The notes: a model not told the origin generated them from the sequence alone. A DNA stretch of 64,000 bases from Carboxylicivirga caseinilyticus (GCA_025499705.1 JAFMVE010000018.1:39523-103522), one strand, 5' to 3'; counted from the stretch's first letter, positions 17,906-28,589 are shown. Translations and numbers: made by a program.

Positions 17906-19204
17906 TTAACAAACGGCCGAACTATTCGCCTTTTTAACCACTTCAAAGGCGTTTTCTATTTGATCTATCAAATCCTGTGGATTTTCCAGTCCTATACTTA
18001 GTCTGACCAGTGATGGAGAAATACCTAATTTCAACCTGTCTTCCGGTGATACGTCTACGTGCGTCATTGTTGCAGGATGCTCTGCCAAGCTTTCGGTTGA
18101 TCCTAAACTAACTGCTAATTTAAATAATTTCAGGCTATTCAAAAACAAAAAAGCCTCTTTCTCGCCACCAGCAATATCGAAAGCAATCATCGAACCGGTT
18201 GAAAGGCACTGCCGATCGAAGATATCCTTTAAATCAGAATCATTTTCCAGAAAGCCAAGATAGTGTATTTTTTCGACCAATGGATGATTCTTTAAATATT
18301 TTGCAATTATTTGTGCACTTTTCGCCTGAGCTTCCATCCTTACTTTTACCGTTTCCAAACTTCGCTGGAGTAACCAGCTTGAATTAGGATCCAACTGACT
18401 TCCGAAGAAAGTACGCATCCCCTTAATTTGGGTAATCAGTTGGTTTGATCCTGTGCAGGCTCCGGCAATAACATCGCTGTGCCCTCCAATAAATTTTGTT
18501 GCCGAATAAATGACCAAATCAGCTCCGAAATGAAGTGGATGCTGAAAAACAGGTCCTAAAAATGTATTATCTACAGCAAAAACACATTTTTTATCCTTGG
18601 TACTGAAGTAGCCCGCAATGCGCGAAACCATTTCAATATCAATTAATGAGTTGGTTGGATTTCCTGGCGTTTCAACATAAATCATTGATGGTCGCCTACC
18701 GGGGTAAGCTTTTTCTACCCGCTCAATAATGGTTTCTTCTTTTTCACCTTTAACAAAACCTACTACAGCAATATTAAACTGAGGCAGTACATGATGAATA
18801 AAGTGATCTGTACCACCGTAAACCGGTGATGAAAACAAAAGTATATCTCCCGGCTTAACAAAAGTCAGAATGGTTGTTGAAATGGCAGCCATACCGCTTG
18901 AAAAGAAAGCTCCTGCCTCTGCTTCGTCCCAGGCAGCCAACCTTTTCTCAAGAATATTCATATTCGGATGATCTAAACGGGAATATATCATACCCATTTC
19001 TTCCCCATCTTTTTTCTCACGAAGTCCATAAGCCAGTTCAAAAAAGGCTTTTCCTTCTTCACAACTATTGAAAACAAATGTTGATGTCTGATAAATTGGA
19101 CATTTGGCAGCTCCCTGATGTTCATGAGCATTATAGCCCAAACTCATCATCAAACTTTCCGGTTGTAGATTACCCTTTTTCATAACTGAATTATTTTTTA
19201 TCAA
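17906..19204 (-). CDS. PLP-dependent trans-sulfuration enzyme, methionine-gamma-lyase-like
   Basis: 432 residues, Cys/Met-metabolism PLP family. The PLP lysine is K237 in SATKFIGGHSDVIAG; D212 (VDNTF) pairs with the pyridine nitrogen; SSGMAAIS (residues 102-109) and YSRLDHPN (74-81) hold phosphate and substrate residues. An insertion around residues 60-70 (LREKKDGEE) fits the longer gamma-synthase/gamma-lyase subfamily. It could split methionine to methanethiol, 2-oxobutyrate and ammonia, or act as a cystathionine synthase or lyase. Divergence from an Lrp/AsnC regulator favours a catabolic lyase. A second in-frame ATG (19183) is an alternative start. Confidence 0.85.
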   Translation of the reverse strand: MIKNNSVMKKGNLQPESLMMSLGYNAHEHQGAAKCPIYQTSTFVFNSCEEGKAFFELAYGLREKKDGEEMGMIYSRLDHPNMNILEKRLAAWDEAEAGAFFSSGMAAISTTILTFVKPGDILLFSSPVYGGTDHFIHHVLPQFNIAVVGFVKGEKEETIIERVEKAYPGRRPSMIYVETPGNPTNSLIDIEMVSRIAGYFSTKDKKCVFAVDNTFLGPVFQHPLHFGADLVIYSATKFIGGHSDVIAGACTGSNQLITQIKGMRTFFGSQLDPNSSWLLQRSLETVKVRMEAQAKSAQIIAKYLKNHPLVEKIHYLGFLENDSDLKDIFDRQCLSTGSMIAFDIAGGEKEAFLFLNSLKLFKLAVSLGSTESLAEHPATMTHVDVSPEDRLKLGISPSLVRLSIGLENPQDLIDQIENAFEVVKKANSSAVC

Positions 19205-19313
19205 ATTTACTTTAATCCAGTTTTTTATACTATATATAAATCTATAATCAGTATTTTATTCTATTTATAATGATTATTTTAGCATTTTATGTTATCATCT
19301 CTAATAAACCATT

Positions 19314-19799
19314 ATGAAGAAAGAAAAATTTTCGTCTGCACAACTGGATAATACTGATAAAAAACTATTAGCGTTACTACAGAAAGATGCTAAAATGACA
19401 ACTAAACAATTAGCTTATCATTTAAATTTAAGCATCACACCTGTTTTTGAACGGATTAAACGACTGGAACGAACCGGAGTAATTGAGAAATACGTTGCCA
19501 TTATTAATAAAGAAAAAGTTGGAAAGGAATTGATTGCGTTCTGCAATGTTTCTTTAAAAGAGCATTCGCACGATGTGATTCGAGATTTTGAGGCGAGCAT
19601 CAGTCAATTACCCGAAGTTATGGAGTGCCATCATATTGCCGGTCAGTTCGACTACACATTAAAAGTAATAACTGAAAACATGGAAACATATCATCACTTT
19701 GTTTATAACAAACTATCGTCTGTTAACAATGTTGGCAACGTACAAAGCTCGTTTGTGATGAGAGAAATTAAAACCGGTACTGAATTACACCTTGATTAG
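19314..19799 (+). CDS. Lrp/AsnC-family transcriptional regulator
   Basis: 161 residues. Winged helix-turn-helix at about residues 12-65 ([20 protein letters not shown] through [19 protein letters not shown]), then the RAM ligand-binding domain (about 75-155) with a family-like [18 protein letters not shown]. Such proteins bind amino acids and control genes for their use. It is transcribed away from the gamma-lyase gene with 109 bases between, the classical arrangement for a local regulator. Its stop overlaps by four bases with the stop of the convergent kinase gene (TTAG, 19796-19799). Confidence 0.92.
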   Translation: MKKEKFSSAQLDNTDKKLLALLQKDAKMTTKQLAYHLNLSITPVFERIKRLERTGVIEKYVAIINKEKVGKELIAFCNVSLKEHSHDVIRDFEASISQLPEVMECHHIAGQFDYTLKVITENMETYHHFVYNKLSSVNNVGNVQSSFVMREIKTGTELHLD

Positions 19800-22700
19800 T
19801 TATTGTGGCTTTTGGGAATCTTAAAGTAAAAACATGATCCCCTACCTTCCTGCGAAGAAAGACCTATCGTTCCTCCCAGTAATTCAACAAGGTTTTTAGA
19901 AATAGTTAATCCTAAACCATTTCCGCGATAAAGATTACTAACATCATTTTTTACTTTAAGAAAACGCTCGAATATAATACGCTGATGCGCTTCATCAATT
20001 CCTATTCCGGAATCTTCAACATAAAACTGAACATGACCATCAATCACCTTATATCCTAATTTCACATACCCTTCACTGGTAAACTTCAATGCATTACCAA
20101 CCAAATTCTTCAATACCTGCTTTAATCTGAATACATCCGTTGTTAAGTCCAATTCTTCATCAGGAATCTCCAGCTGAAGCTCCAACTCATCTTTATCAAT
20201 CAGGTATTTCGAATTAAGAAAACTATAGTAAACCTCCCTCATCATTTTATTCACAGGAAAGGTAGATACCTTAGTTGTAATCTGCTCTGATTCAATCATT
20301 GAAATGTCAATAATATCATTTAACAGATTCAGCAATTCATCACCATTGGCTTTGATCATTCCGGCATATTCCAAACGCTCCTTTGGATTAAGTGACGAAT
20401 CAAGCAAAAGTTCCGAGAATCCAATAATTGCATTCATAGGAGTACGAATCTCATGACTCATATTAGATAAAAAGGCCGACTTTAGACGATCCGATTCTTC
20501 TGCTGCCAGCTTAGCTTTCTCAAGTTCAGCAGTTCGTTCTTTTACTTTTGACTCCAGTGATTGAGCAAAATCCTGAAGCTGTTCTTTTTGGCGTGATATT
20601 TCATCTCTTTGCTTATGTGCAATATTACGCTGCACCTGCAAATCATGTGTTTTCTTTTCAATGGTTTTTGCCAACCGATCCTTTTCGGCCTTCATAACTC
20701 TTACCCTATACTTGATAAAGTAGAACACTGAAAGAATAACCAAGACTGTTATAAGCGATATAAACCAAGTTGTTCGCCAAAACGGTGGCACTACAGTTAT
20801 GTTTAATCGTTTGATATTATTGCATAAAATACCATCTGAATTTGTTGAGCGAATCTCCAACTCATATTCCCCCGGTCGCAAATCAATAAAATTAAGATGA
20901 CGCTCCTGCTTCAATGGGATCCAGTTTTGCGAAGTTGGTTTCATTCGATAGAAGTACTCCACTTTTTGTGGATTCACAAAATCCAAAGCAGAAAACTCAA
21001 GGGTTATAAATCGCTCTTTGTGTGTTAACCAAAGACTTGAAGCGGTAATAAGCGACTTTTTTATCAATACATCATCCCAGCTACTATTCTCTCTGATAGA
21101 TATTTCTTTTCCATACAACTTAAGACCGGTAAAATATATAGGAGGCTCTACATCTGATCTTTTGAGACTATCCGGATGAAACCTATTAAATCCATTAATT
21201 CCACCCATTAAAATACTGCCATCAAACAAGCGAATGGCAGCAGGACTAAATTCGTTCCCTTGTACTCCATCCGTTTCATCGAAATTCATCACATCACCAG
21301 AATTTAAATCAATGCGACTAATTCCACGATTTGTAGATACCCAAAGGCTTTTTTCATACTCAAAAACTGAATAGACATATCCATTTATCAAGCCATCTTT
21401 TTCAGAAAAGTGCTTTGAGACAGTAAGATCATCTTCCAGACAATCGATACCTTTATCAGAGGCTATCCATATTTTATTATCATTTCCTTCTGAAACAGCA
21501 GTAATACGATTTGACCATAATGAATTAACAGCTTTTTCATCGTGCTTAATAACCGTAAAATGATCAGCTGTATAGTCATACAGATTTAATCCTTCATCGG
21601 TACCAACCCATAATCTACCTTTACTATCCTTTTTGATAGCCCAAATAACCATACTACTTACTGAATGAGGTGTTACATAGGGCTCATACACCTTAAACTT
21701 ACCTGAAGCTTCATCCATCCGACACAATCCATAACTGGTACCCACCCAAAGCCTGTCCTTAGCATCACGCTCAATGGCAAACACATCGTTACTAGGTAAT
21801 GAAGTTGAATCTCCAGGAATATTAGTAAAAGTCTTAACCTGATTGGTTATAAAATCATATTTAATCAAACCACTTGAGGTACCAATCCACATAACACCAA
21901 TGGGATCGCTCATTAAACTCCATACAGAGTAATCTTTAGCATTTTTGAAAAAAGAAATTCGTTCGAAACGCCCCTCATCAACATACCATTTTGTCAACCC
22001 TTCGTAGGTACCAATCCATACGTTTCCCTGAACATCCTGCTCAAAAGCAAAAACTGAACTTCCATGGAACGAATTCCGGTTGGGAACATTGTAATAATGT
22101 TCAAAAAAATTGGGTTCTAAAGACATCTTAACAACACCACTGGCTTTGGTCCCAATCCATAGCAATCCAGCTTCATCGATGTATAATGAAGTAAGATAGT
22201 TTTCGGGAAGTGAATATGGATCATACTTATTATGACTAAGTTTCTCAACCTCTCCATTTTTTTTCAAATGCATTAACCCGGATTCTTTCGTTCCCATCCA
22301 GAAATCATCATCATTCCCTTTAACAATTGCTGTTACAGACTCTTCAAGCATACTAAACTGATCAAAATCACCATCTTTCGTCTCTACTTTATAACAACCA
22401 TTGTCGGTGCCAACTAATAAATGATTCTCATCGAACTCAATAATACAGTTAATGATATTGTTTTCGAATAACTTTTTATCAGAAACCTCATTTATAAAAT
22501 GTTCATGATTATGACCTTCCTTATTAATCTTAATAAGACCTTGTCCAAAAGTCCCGATCCAGACTTCATTTTTTGAATTAACTAAGAGTGAAAGCGGTGA
22601 AGCATCATTAATCCCCTCATGTTTACATCTATAAGTCTGATAATTGGTAAATTTTCCCGAATCAGGATGAAAAGCACTGATTCCATAAGAGTTGGCGATC

Positions 22701-23251
22701 CAAACAGTTCCATCATCATCTACCTCCAATCCATATGAATAATCGGAGAGAACTGAAGTACTGTCACCTTGATTCGTATAATTTGTAAAGCTCTCTTTTA
22801 TCGGATCAAATACACTTAATCCACCTCCTCCAGTTGCAAAATAAAGCTTGTCTCTTTCAATATCTTCTGCAATGCCATAAATGGTACTGTTTAGCAATCC
22901 GTCAACCTCATTCTCAGCTCCTCTAAACACTGTTACATTTAAGCCATCAAAACGGTTTAATCCATCGTAAGTTCCCAGCCAAACAAAACCTCTGTGATCT
23001 TTATATATTGATAAAACAGTATTTTGAGACAGACCTTGATTAATGGAAAAATTGTCAAGAGTAAATTTTCGCTCCTGGGCATTTCCAATAAACAAAACCA
23101 ATGCAAAAACAAATAAAAGGACTTCCCTGATCCGCGTATATCTGTACGATCTATTTTTTATAGAATCCAACTTTACAATCAATAATAAGCTTTTAAAAAT
23201 AAAAACATTAGGTGACGAATTTACAAAACGCCATTTTATACACAAACTCAT
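19796..23251 (-). CDS. Beta-propeller (Reg_prop/Y_Y_Y) sensor histidine kinase
   Basis: Up to 1151 residues. After an N-terminal hydrophobic segment (about 43-58) come many two-component-regulator propeller repeats of the type ...VWIGTxxGLxRFD (about 65-700), a Y_Y_Y domain (about 770-845), a membrane helix near 850-870, a coiled coil, a HisKA domain with H933 in [16 protein letters not shown], and an ATPase domain with N box [10 protein letters not shown]1 DSGIGI (1080) and [10 protein letters not shown]. It senses a periplasmic signal, often a glycan in hybrid relatives. Unlike classical hybrid systems it ends at the ATPase domain, with no receiver or AraC domain. A TTG at 23170 would give a cleaner signal-anchor N-terminus than the ATG at 23251. 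Confidence 0.9.
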   Translation of the reverse strand: MSLCIKWRFVNSSPNVFIFKSLLLIVKLDSIKNRSYRYTRIREVLLFVFALVLFIGNAQERKFTLDNFSINQGLSQNTVLSIYKDHRGFVWLGTYDGLNRFDGLNVTVFRGAENEVDGLLNSTIYGIAEDIERDKLYFATGGGGLSVFDPIKESFTNYTNQGDSTSVLSDYSYGLEVDDDGTVWIANSYGISAFHPDSGKFTNYQTYRCKHEGINDASPLSLLVNSKNEVWIGTFGQGLIKINKEGHNHEHFINEVSDKKLFENNIINCIIEFDENHLLVGTDNGCYKVETKDGDFDQFSMLEESVTAIVKGNDDDFWMGTKESGLMHLKKNGEVEKLSHNKYDPYSLPENYLTSLYIDEAGLLWIGTKASGVVKMSLEPNFFEHYYNVPNRNSFHGSSVFAFEQDVQGNVWIGTYEGLTKWYVDEGRFERISFFKNAKDYSVWSLMSDPIGVMWIGTSSGLIKYDFITNQVKTFTNIPGDSTSLPSNDVFAIERDAKDRLWVGTSYGLCRMDEASGKFKVYEPYVTPHSVSSMVIWAIKKDSKGRLWVGTDEGLNLYDYTADHFTVIKHDEKAVNSLWSNRITAVSEGNDNKIWIASDKGIDCLEDDLTVSKHFSEKDGLINGYVYSVFEYEKSLWVSTNRGISRIDLNSGDVMNFDETDGVQGNEFSPAAIRLFDGSILMGGINGFNRFHPDSLKRSDVEPPIYFTGLKLYGKEISIRENSSWDDVLIKKSLITASSLWLTHKERFITLEFSALDFVNPQKVEYFYRMKPTSQNWIPLKQERHLNFIDLRPGEYELEIRSTNSDGILCNNIKRLNITVVPPFWRTTWFISLITVLVILSVFYFIKYRVRVMKAEKDRLAKTIEKKTHDLQVQRNIAHKQRDEISRQKEQLQDFAQSLESKVKERTAELEKAKLAAEESDRLKSAFLSNMSHEIRTPMNAIIGFSELLLDSSLNPKERLEYAGMIKANGDELLNLLNDIIDISMIESEQITTKVSTFPVNKMMREVYYSFLNSKYLIDKDELELQLEIPDEELDLTTDVFRLKQVLKNLVGNALKFTSEGYVKLGYKVIDGHVQFYVEDSGIGIDEAHQRIIFERFLKVKNDVSNLYRGNGLGLTISKNLVELLGGTIGLSSQEGRGSCFYFKIPKSHNN

Positions 23252-23328
23252 TACTCACTAAAATATTATAGTCCATCAAACAAAATCGTTAAATCCATGT
23301 TTCTATACCTAATAAAAAAGATTTAAGC

Positions 23329-23958
23329 ATGAATTTGATAAAACAATTAAACTGGCGATATGCAACCAAACAATTCGATAACACAAAAAAATTATCGAAT
23401 GAACAATTAAACATGATTTTAGAAGCTACCAACTTATCGGCTTCTTCATTCGGCTTACAACCTTATCATATTTTGGTTATTGAAAATTCTGAATTAAGAG
23501 AAAAACTTAAAGCTGCCGCTTGGGGACAGTCACAATTAACTGATGCTTCACATGTGATTATCTTTGCTGCCAAAACAAATCTGAGTGATACTGATATCGA
23601 TAATTTTATAGAGTTGGTTTCTAGTGTTCGAGGCATTCAGGTTGAAGCCTTAAGTGACTATTCATCTATGATGAAAGGATCACTAGCAAAGCAAAGTGAT
23701 GAGCAAAAACTGGTTTGGGCTGGCAAGCAAGCATACATTGCACTGGGGCAACTTCTTACTTCATGTGCTATTAATAATATTGATGCCTGTCCAATGGAAG
23801 GGTTTGATCATGATGAGTTTGACAAGATACTTGGTTTAAAAGAGAAGAACCTTGCTTCAATGGTTATGGCAACTGTAGGTTACCGATCAGAAAACGATAA
23901 ATATCAGCATTTACCAAAAGTTAGGAAACCATTAGATGAGATGGTTATTAAATATTAA
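23329..23958 (+). CDS. NAD(P)H-dependent nitroreductase-family oxidoreductase
   Basis: 209 residues, the length of NfsB-type flavin reductases. RYATKQFD near the N-terminus (residues 10-17) binds FMN phosphate; ATNLSASSFGLQPYHILVI, AYIALGQLLTSCAINNIDACPMEGFD and MATVGYR are typical NfsB-like blocks. It would reduce nitro compounds, quinones or flavins in the cytosol using FMN; the physiological substrate is not known. It stands alone between a divergent kinase and guaC. Confidence 0.9.
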   Translation: MNLIKQLNWRYATKQFDNTKKLSNEQLNMILEATNLSASSFGLQPYHILVIENSELREKLKAAAWGQSQLTDASHVIIFAAKTNLSDTDIDNFIELVSSVRGIQVEALSDYSSMMKGSLAKQSDEQKLVWAGKQAYIALGQLLTSCAINNIDACPMEGFDHDEFDKILGLKEKNLASMVMATVGYRSENDKYQHLPKVRKPLDEMVIKY

Positions 23959-23959
23959 T

Positions 23960-23985
23960 AAAAAGTGCCTTGAGCCCTTTTTTTG
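23960..23985 (+). terminator. Weak terminator after the nitroreductase gene
   Basis: AAAAG-T-GC, loop, GC-C-CTTTTTTTG: short imperfect stem followed by a T run right after the stop at 23958. Confidence 0.35.
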
Positions 23986-24056
23986 TTTATTCTCAGTCAG
24001 TATATATTCATATAGCATGAAAGAATTAACTACTTTTATGCGTAAAAAAAATTAAG

Positions 24057-25097
24057 ATGAGAATAGAATATGATATCAAGTTGGGTTTTAAAGACGTAAT
24101 GTTTCGGCCCAAAAGATCAACACTAAAAAGCAGATCTCAGGTTAATCTGGACCGTACCTTTCGTTTTAGAAACAGTGAGAAAGAGTGGACAGGAGTTCCC
24201 ATTATGGCGGCCAACATGGATACTGTTGGAACCTTTGAAATGGCCTTAAAACTTGCTGAAAAGAAAATTTTCACGGCCATTCATAAACATTATAGCTTTG
24301 ATGAATGGGATCAATTTTTAAAAAATGCTCCTGAAAACATTGAAAAGTTCATTGCCATTAGCACTGGTACAGGCGATAAAGATCTTGAAAAAATAAGTAA
24401 AGTCATCCAAGCCCATCCTAAATTAGAATTTATCTGCATTGATGTTGCCAATGGCTACTCTGAACATTTTGTGGAGTTTGTTAAGCAAACACGCCAACAA
24501 TTTCCTACCATGACAATATTGGCAGGTAATGTGGTAACTGGTGAAATGGTGGAAGAATTAATTTTGGCAGGAGCTGATATTATCAAAGTTGGAATTGGTC
24601 CCGGTTCGGTTTGTACCACTCGTGTAAAAACAGGTGTTGGATACCCTCAGCTTTCTGCAATTATCGAGTGCGCTGATGCAGCTCATGGTCTGGGTGGTCA
24701 GATTATCAGTGACGGAGGATGTGCTACATCCGGTGATGTTTCGAAAGCTTTTGGAGCCGGAGCAGACTTTGTAATGCTGGGAGGCATGTTGGCCGGTCAC
24801 GACGAGAGTGGTGGTGAGGTTATTGAGCGTGAAGGCAAAAAGTACAAACAATTCTATGGCATGAGTTCTTCAACAGCCATGGAGAAGCATGCCGGAGGTG
24901 TTGCTGAATATCGCGCCAGCGAAGGCAAAACAGTTGAAGTAGATTATCGTGGTCCGGTTGAAAATACTATTCAGGATATACTAGGTGGAGTGCGCAGCAC
25001 ATGCACCTATGTGGGAGCTTCACAATTGAAGGAACTTACAAAAAGAACAACCTTTATAAGGGTAGCAGAACAAGAAAACAGAGTTTACACTAAGTAA
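24057..25097 (+). CDS. guaC: GMP reductase
   Basis: 346 residues, matching the GuaC type of E. coli in length and register. The catalytic cysteine is C186 in [20 protein letters not shown], and the flavin-free IMPDH-like barrel shows [17 protein letters not shown] and [20 protein letters not shown]. It converts GMP to IMP with NADPH and ammonia release, linking guanine to adenine nucleotide pools. There is no CBS-domain insertion, which separates it from IMP dehydrogenase. A strong terminator follows. Confidence 0.95.
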   Translation: MRIEYDIKLGFKDVMFRPKRSTLKSRSQVNLDRTFRFRNSEKEWTGVPIMAANMDTVGTFEMALKLAEKKIFTAIHKHYSFDEWDQFLKNAPENIEKFIAISTGTGDKDLEKISKVIQAHPKLEFICIDVANGYSEHFVEFVKQTRQQFPTMTILAGNVVTGEMVEELILAGADIIKVGIGPGSVCTTRVKTGVGYPQLSAIIECADAAHGLGGQIISDGGCATSGDVSKAFGAGADFVMLGGMLAGHDESGGEVIEREGKKYKQFYGMSSSTAMEKHAGGVAEYRASEGKTVEVDYRGPVENTIQDILGGVRSTCTYVGASQLKELTKRTTFIRVAEQENRVYTK

Positions 25098-25102
25098 CAT
25101 TG

Positions 25103-25136
25103 AAGCTTGCAAAATACTGCAAGCTTTATTTTTTTG
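25103..25136 (+). terminator. Terminator of guaC
   Basis: AAGCTTGCA (25103-25111), six-base loop, TGCAAGCTT (25118-25126), then a T-rich run ATTTTTTTG. Perfect 9-bp stem. Confidence 0.88.
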
Positions 25137-25163
25137 TTTTATTTCTGATTTAGGTATAATAAT

Positions 25164-25171
25164 TACCTTTG
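25164..25171 (+). promoter_or_regulatory. -7 promoter element abutting selU
   Basis: TACCTTTG is a full match to TAnnTTTG and ends four bases before the selU ATG at 25176, so a transcript from it would be leaderless or nearly so. The -33 position holds only TTTA/TTTC-like sequences (spacers 22 and 18). Confidence 0.45.
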
Positions 25172-25175
25172 CCCC

Positions 25176-26216
25176 ATGCCTATAGACATCACGATACAAC
25201 AATATTTAACCCAATTTAAAGGGTGGCCTTTAATTGATGTTCGCTCTCCGGGCGAATTCGAAAAAGGACATATCCCGGGTGCTGTAAATATTGAACTCTT
25301 TAGCAACGACGAAAGAGCCCATGTTGGAACTGTTTACAAACAACAATCTCAAAAAGCAGCTATTGATTTGGGATATCAATATGTAAACCCCAGATTACAG
25401 GAGTTTATTGATCGGTCCTTAGCTGTTGCTCCGGATAGAAAGGTGGTAGTGCATTGCTGGCGTGGAGGGATGCGCAGCCATGCCTTTGCTCAACATCTTG
25501 AGGATAATGGCTTTAACGAAATATATCTTGTTGAAAAAGGATATAAAGCATTTCGCCGAATAGCCCTCAATTCCTTTGATAATTATAAGATTAATGTGCT
25601 GGGCGGTTACACCGGAAGTGGTAAAACACATATCCTAAATCAGTTAACCACTTTAGGCGAACAGGTTTTGGATCTCGAAAACATAGCTCAGCATAAAGGG
25701 TCTGCTTTCGGAAGTATTGGTTACGGAGAACAGCCAACTACAGAACAGTTTGAAAACAATCTATATTGGATCTGGCGTGATTTTGATCCTAATCATCCTA
25801 TTTGGGTTGAAGATGAAAGTCCAAACATTGGCAATGTTAATATTCCGCAGTATTTATTCCAACGAATGAGATCAAACAGACTCTTGTTTATAGACATATC
25901 GAAAGAAGAAAGGGCCAGACTTTTGGTAAAGGAATATGCCTTGGATAATAAACCTAAGTTGGCAGATGCAATTCAGCGTATTAGCAAACGATTGGGACCT
26001 CAGGCTACAAAATATGCAATGGAAATGCTGGAAGAAGATAATTTCTATGAGGTTGCATTGATAACCCTGCATTACTACGATAAATATTATCTCAAAGGTT
26101 TAGCCAAAAGAGATCAGGATAAAATTGACATTCTGAAGCTGGAGAATACAGATGCCCAAGCCAATGCCCAAACCATTTTAAAATACTTTCAAAAACAATT
26201 TTATGTTGGAGTTTAA
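25176..26216 (+). CDS. selU: tRNA 2-selenouridine synthase
   Basis: 346 residues in two domains. Residues 1-125 form a rhodanese domain with active-site Cys94 in [14 protein letters not shown]. The rest is a P-loop domain with GGYTGSGKT at 143-151 and [21 protein letters not shown] later. The enzyme (SelU/MnmH/YbbB) replaces sulfur of 2-thiouridine at wobble position 34 of certain tRNAs with selenium, using selenophosphate and a geranylated intermediate. The last 14 bases overlap selD, which makes the selenophosphate, so substrate supply and use are coupled. Confidence 0.95.
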   Translation: MPIDITIQQYLTQFKGWPLIDVRSPGEFEKGHIPGAVNIELFSNDERAHVGTVYKQQSQKAAIDLGYQYVNPRLQEFIDRSLAVAPDRKVVVHCWRGGMRSHAFAQHLEDNGFNEIYLVEKGYKAFRRIALNSFDNYKINVLGGYTGSGKTHILNQLTTLGEQVLDLENIAQHKGSAFGSIGYGEQPTTEQFENNLYWIWRDFDPNHPIWVEDESPNIGNVNIPQYLFQRMRSNRLLFIDISKEERARLLVKEYALDNKPKLADAIQRISKRLGPQATKYAMEMLEEDNFYEVALITLHYYDKYYLKGLAKRDQDKIDILKLENTDAQANAQTILKYFQKQFYVGV

Positions 26217-27234
26217 ATTAACAAAATATAGCCACGGAGCCGGATGCGGATGCAAAATTGCCCCATCGGTTCTTAGTTCCATTTTAAAAAGTAACATCAC
26301 ACCGGTATCAAACAGTAAATTGATTGTTGGTAATGATACCCGTGACGATGCTGCGGTTTATGATCTTGGAGACGGAACTGCTATCATCAGTACAACCGAC
26401 TTTTTCATGCCGATTGTGGATGATGCCTTTACCTTTGGTAAAATAGCCGCCACAAATGCCATCAGTGATATTTACGCAATGGGTGGCAAACCTCTTCTGG
26501 CTATTGCAATACTTGGATGGCCAATTGATAAGTTGCCTCCCGAAGAAGCTTCAAAAGTAATGGACGGTGGACGTCAGGCATGTAAAGAAGCAGGCATACC
26601 TTTGGCAGGAGGTCATAGCATTGACAGCCCTGAACCAATTTTTGGCCTTGCAGTAACCGGCCGTGTTGACATTAGTAAACTTAAACGCAATGACACAGCA
26701 AGCAAAGGATGCCTTCTATATCTTACTAAACCATTAGGAGTAGGCATATTAACAACTGCTCAAAAACAAGGTAAACTGAAAGATGAACATGCTGATATAG
26801 CTCCGGAAATAATGAGTAGATTAAATTCAATCGGAGAAGAATTGGCTAATTTGGATGGAGTAGAAGCTATGACAGACGTAACAGGCTTCAGTTTGATTGG
26901 TCACCTGAGTGAAATGTGTGAAGGAAGTGGACTTTCTGCAGAGATAGAGTTTGATAAAATTCCAAAACTGGATGTATTGGATGAATACATTGAGCAAGGA
27001 TGTATGCCTGGTGGCACTCACCGCAATTGGAATAGTTATGGTGACAAGGTGAACCTGAAATCGCAATCGTATAAACCAATCGTTTGTGACCCTCAAACAA
27101 GTGGCGGTCTTCTACTGGCTGTTAATCCTGAAAAAAGTGAAGAAGTAGAAGCTTTATTATTGAGCAAGGGAATAGAAGCTGAGCCATTTGGAGAGTTAAC
27201 CAAAGAAAAAGATATATTGATAACGGTGTACTAA
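26203..27234 (+). CDS. selD: Selenide, water dikinase (selenophosphate synthase)
   Basis: 343 residues. The N-terminal [11 protein letters not shown] carries catalytic Cys15 and Lys18, equivalent to Cys17/Lys20 of E. coli SelD; the first position is cysteine, not selenocysteine. ATP-binding and metal motifs follow: [30 protein letters not shown] and GGHSID. It makes selenophosphate from selenide and ATP. It starts inside the end of selU (14-base overlap). With only selU beside it, the selenium is most likely used for tRNA selenouridine; no selA or selB is in the window. Confidence 0.96.
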   Translation: MLEFKLTKYSHGAGCGCKIAPSVLSSILKSNITPVSNSKLIVGNDTRDDAAVYDLGDGTAIISTTDFFMPIVDDAFTFGKIAATNAISDIYAMGGKPLLAIAILGWPIDKLPPEEASKVMDGGRQACKEAGIPLAGGHSIDSPEPIFGLAVTGRVDISKLKRNDTASKGCLLYLTKPLGVGILTTAQKQGKLKDEHADIAPEIMSRLNSIGEELANLDGVEAMTDVTGFSLIGHLSEMCEGSGLSAEIEFDKIPKLDVLDEYIEQGCMPGGTHRNWNSYGDKVNLKSQSYKPIVCDPQTSGGLLLAVNPEKSEEVEALLLSKGIEAEPFGELTKEKDILITVY

Positions 27235-27252
27235 GCACCGTTATTATTTTTT
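27220..27252 (+). terminator. Terminator overlapping the selD stop codon
   Basis: ATAACGGTG (27220-27228), loop TACTAAG containing the selD stop, CACCGTTAT (27236-27244), then TATTTTTT. Perfect 9-bp stem. It also reaches the stop codon of the convergent gene at 27244. Confidence 0.8.
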
Positions 27253-27576
27253 ACTATTCCTTAGCGAGAAACGAAGCATAGCATCCATCAACCAGATTAA
27301 AACACCTGTCAGAACCAATAAAACAGGAATCTGAATATATTCTACACTAATATTATAGACAGGTTTTGAGATATGAGGTAATAGAATGGTTGCAATAATA
27401 CCGAACAAAGCTCCGATGGTAAAGAACAACCACGACAAACGAATATTCTTTAAAATACCTTGCCTGCTTTGTTCTTCACTATAAACCGATTGCATCACTT
27501 TATCCTCAAAGTCAGCAAAAGGCATTTCCAACTTGCTATCACTAAGTAATTCTCTAAATTTATCTTCATTCATCAC
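27244..27576 (-). CDS. Two-helix membrane protein coupled to the sigma factor (possible anti-sigma factor)
   Basis: 110 residues. Residues 1-45 are charged and probably cytosolic (including PFADFEDKVMQSVYSEEQ); two membrane helices follow (about 47-68 and 80-100), then a basic tail. The start overlaps the sigma-factor stop by four bases (27573-27576), so the two are translationally coupled. Position and topology fit a compact anti-sigma factor that holds the sigma factor at the membrane, but there is no recognisable zinc-binding anti-sigma motif (HxxxCxxC). Function is therefore inferred from context only. Confidence 0.72.
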   Translation of the reverse strand: MMNEDKFRELLSDSKLEMPFADFEDKVMQSVYSEEQSRQGILKNIRLSWLFFTIGALFGIIATILLPHISKPVYNISVEYIQIPVLLVLTGVLIWLMDAMLRFSLRNSKK

Positions 27577-28124
27577 AGAATACTTTTAGCTTCAGTTTTT
27601 AATATTATCTCCAGTTCAACCTGAAATCTCTTTCGTGCCCGATGCAGAATCACTTTAATATTGCTTAACGACCATCCTGTTACTTCCTGCATTTCGTTCA
27701 TTGCCATTTCCTGAAGGTAAAAAAGTCGTAATGCCAAACTTTCATTGGCCGGCATTCGCATCAATACTTCGTTTATAAAGTATTTACGTTCATCCGACGA
27801 AAGCTCGTCCATAACAGTATCATCCTGTTCTTCACCAATCGTATCAATTGAATCAAAAGTATGTTTTCCTTCCTTTTCAGCTATTCGAAATGCTTTGTTG
27901 ATAACAATCCGATACAGCCAGGTACTAAACTTCGAATCTCCTCTGAATTGTTTTATATTTTGGTAGATATTTAAAAATGCCTCCTGAACTACTTCCTGTG
28001 CTAAAAATTCATTTTTAACCACCGATACAGCAACAGAATAGGCCATGTTTTGGTATTGCCGGATAATAAACCGGAATGCCTCCACATCGCCATTCTTTAC
28101 CTTTTCGATGTATATATCTTCCAT
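27573..28124 (-). CDS. ECF-family RNA polymerase sigma factor
   Basis: 183 residues with region 2 (AYSVAVSVVKNEFLAQEVVQ through FRGDSKFSTWLYRIVINKAFR) and region 4 (LFYLQEMAMNEMQEVTGWSL through IKVILHRARKRFQ) and no region 3, as in ECF sigma factors. It redirects RNA polymerase in response to a membrane signal. The start overlaps the preceding stop (TAATG, 28124), and the stop overlaps the next start, so three genes form one coupled unit. The regulon cannot be read from the window. Confidence 0.93.
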   Translation of the reverse strand: MEDIYIEKVKNGDVEAFRFIIRQYQNMAYSVAVSVVKNEFLAQEVVQEAFLNIYQNIKQFRGDSKFSTWLYRIVINKAFRIAEKEGKHTFDSIDTIGEEQDDTVMDELSSDERKYFINEVLMRMPANESLALRLFYLQEMAMNEMQEVTGWSLSNIKVILHRARKRFQVELEIILKTEAKSIL

Positions 28125-28516
28125 TAAAGAGATTGATTTTCTTTTTTACGATCTACAAAGTGAGCGATAATCATTCCTATGCCTCCAAATAAAAGCATTG
28201 TAGCAAAAACCAAACCTGGTCCAACATCATCCAATGCTTCTTTTAAAGATGGCGTTGAAATAATGAATAAACCTAATGCCAAACCAAATCCTAAACCACT
28301 AATTAAAAGCCCAAACCTCATCCATGGGAACCTAAATGATTTTCTATTTTCTTTCTTGCCATAAAAATTATTAGCATCAGCTCCTTTTTCAATCAAGGCC
28401 AATCTTTCAGTATTCCTTGCTTTGACATAGAAAAACCAAGCCATAAATGCTCCGGCAAAAAAAGCAAGCCACACTAGGCCAATCATTATATTCTCAACAA
28501 TCTGTACACTTTGCAT
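28124..28516 (-). CDS. DUF6249-like small membrane protein upstream of the sigma factor
   Basis: 130 residues: a membrane helix at about 10-30, a basic loop (KARNTERLALIEKGADANNF), then two membrane helices (about 66-86 and 98-118) and a basic end. The NTERLALIEKG block is shared with DUF6249-type membrane proteins that often neighbour ECF sigma factors in Bacteroidota (recalled, not searched). Its stop overlaps the sigma factor start, so it is expressed with it. It may be a sensor or an additional regulator of the sigma factor. Confidence 0.75.
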   Translation of the reverse strand: MQSVQIVENIMIGLVWLAFFAGAFMAWFFYVKARNTERLALIEKGADANNFYGKKENRKSFRFPWMRFGLLISGLGFGLALGLFIISTPSLKEALDDVGPGLVFATMLLFGGIGMIIAHFVDRKKENQSL

Positions 28517-28589
28517 ATTCTTTTTATTTTAATGTTTGGTGGTAGGATACAAAGAATCGCTAAAAGGTTACAGGCTCAACAAAACTTTT

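Noticed and set aside
26203..27234. Possible selenoprotein form of SelD
   Set aside because: The active-site position is encoded by TGC (Cys), not TGA, and the frame is open throughout.
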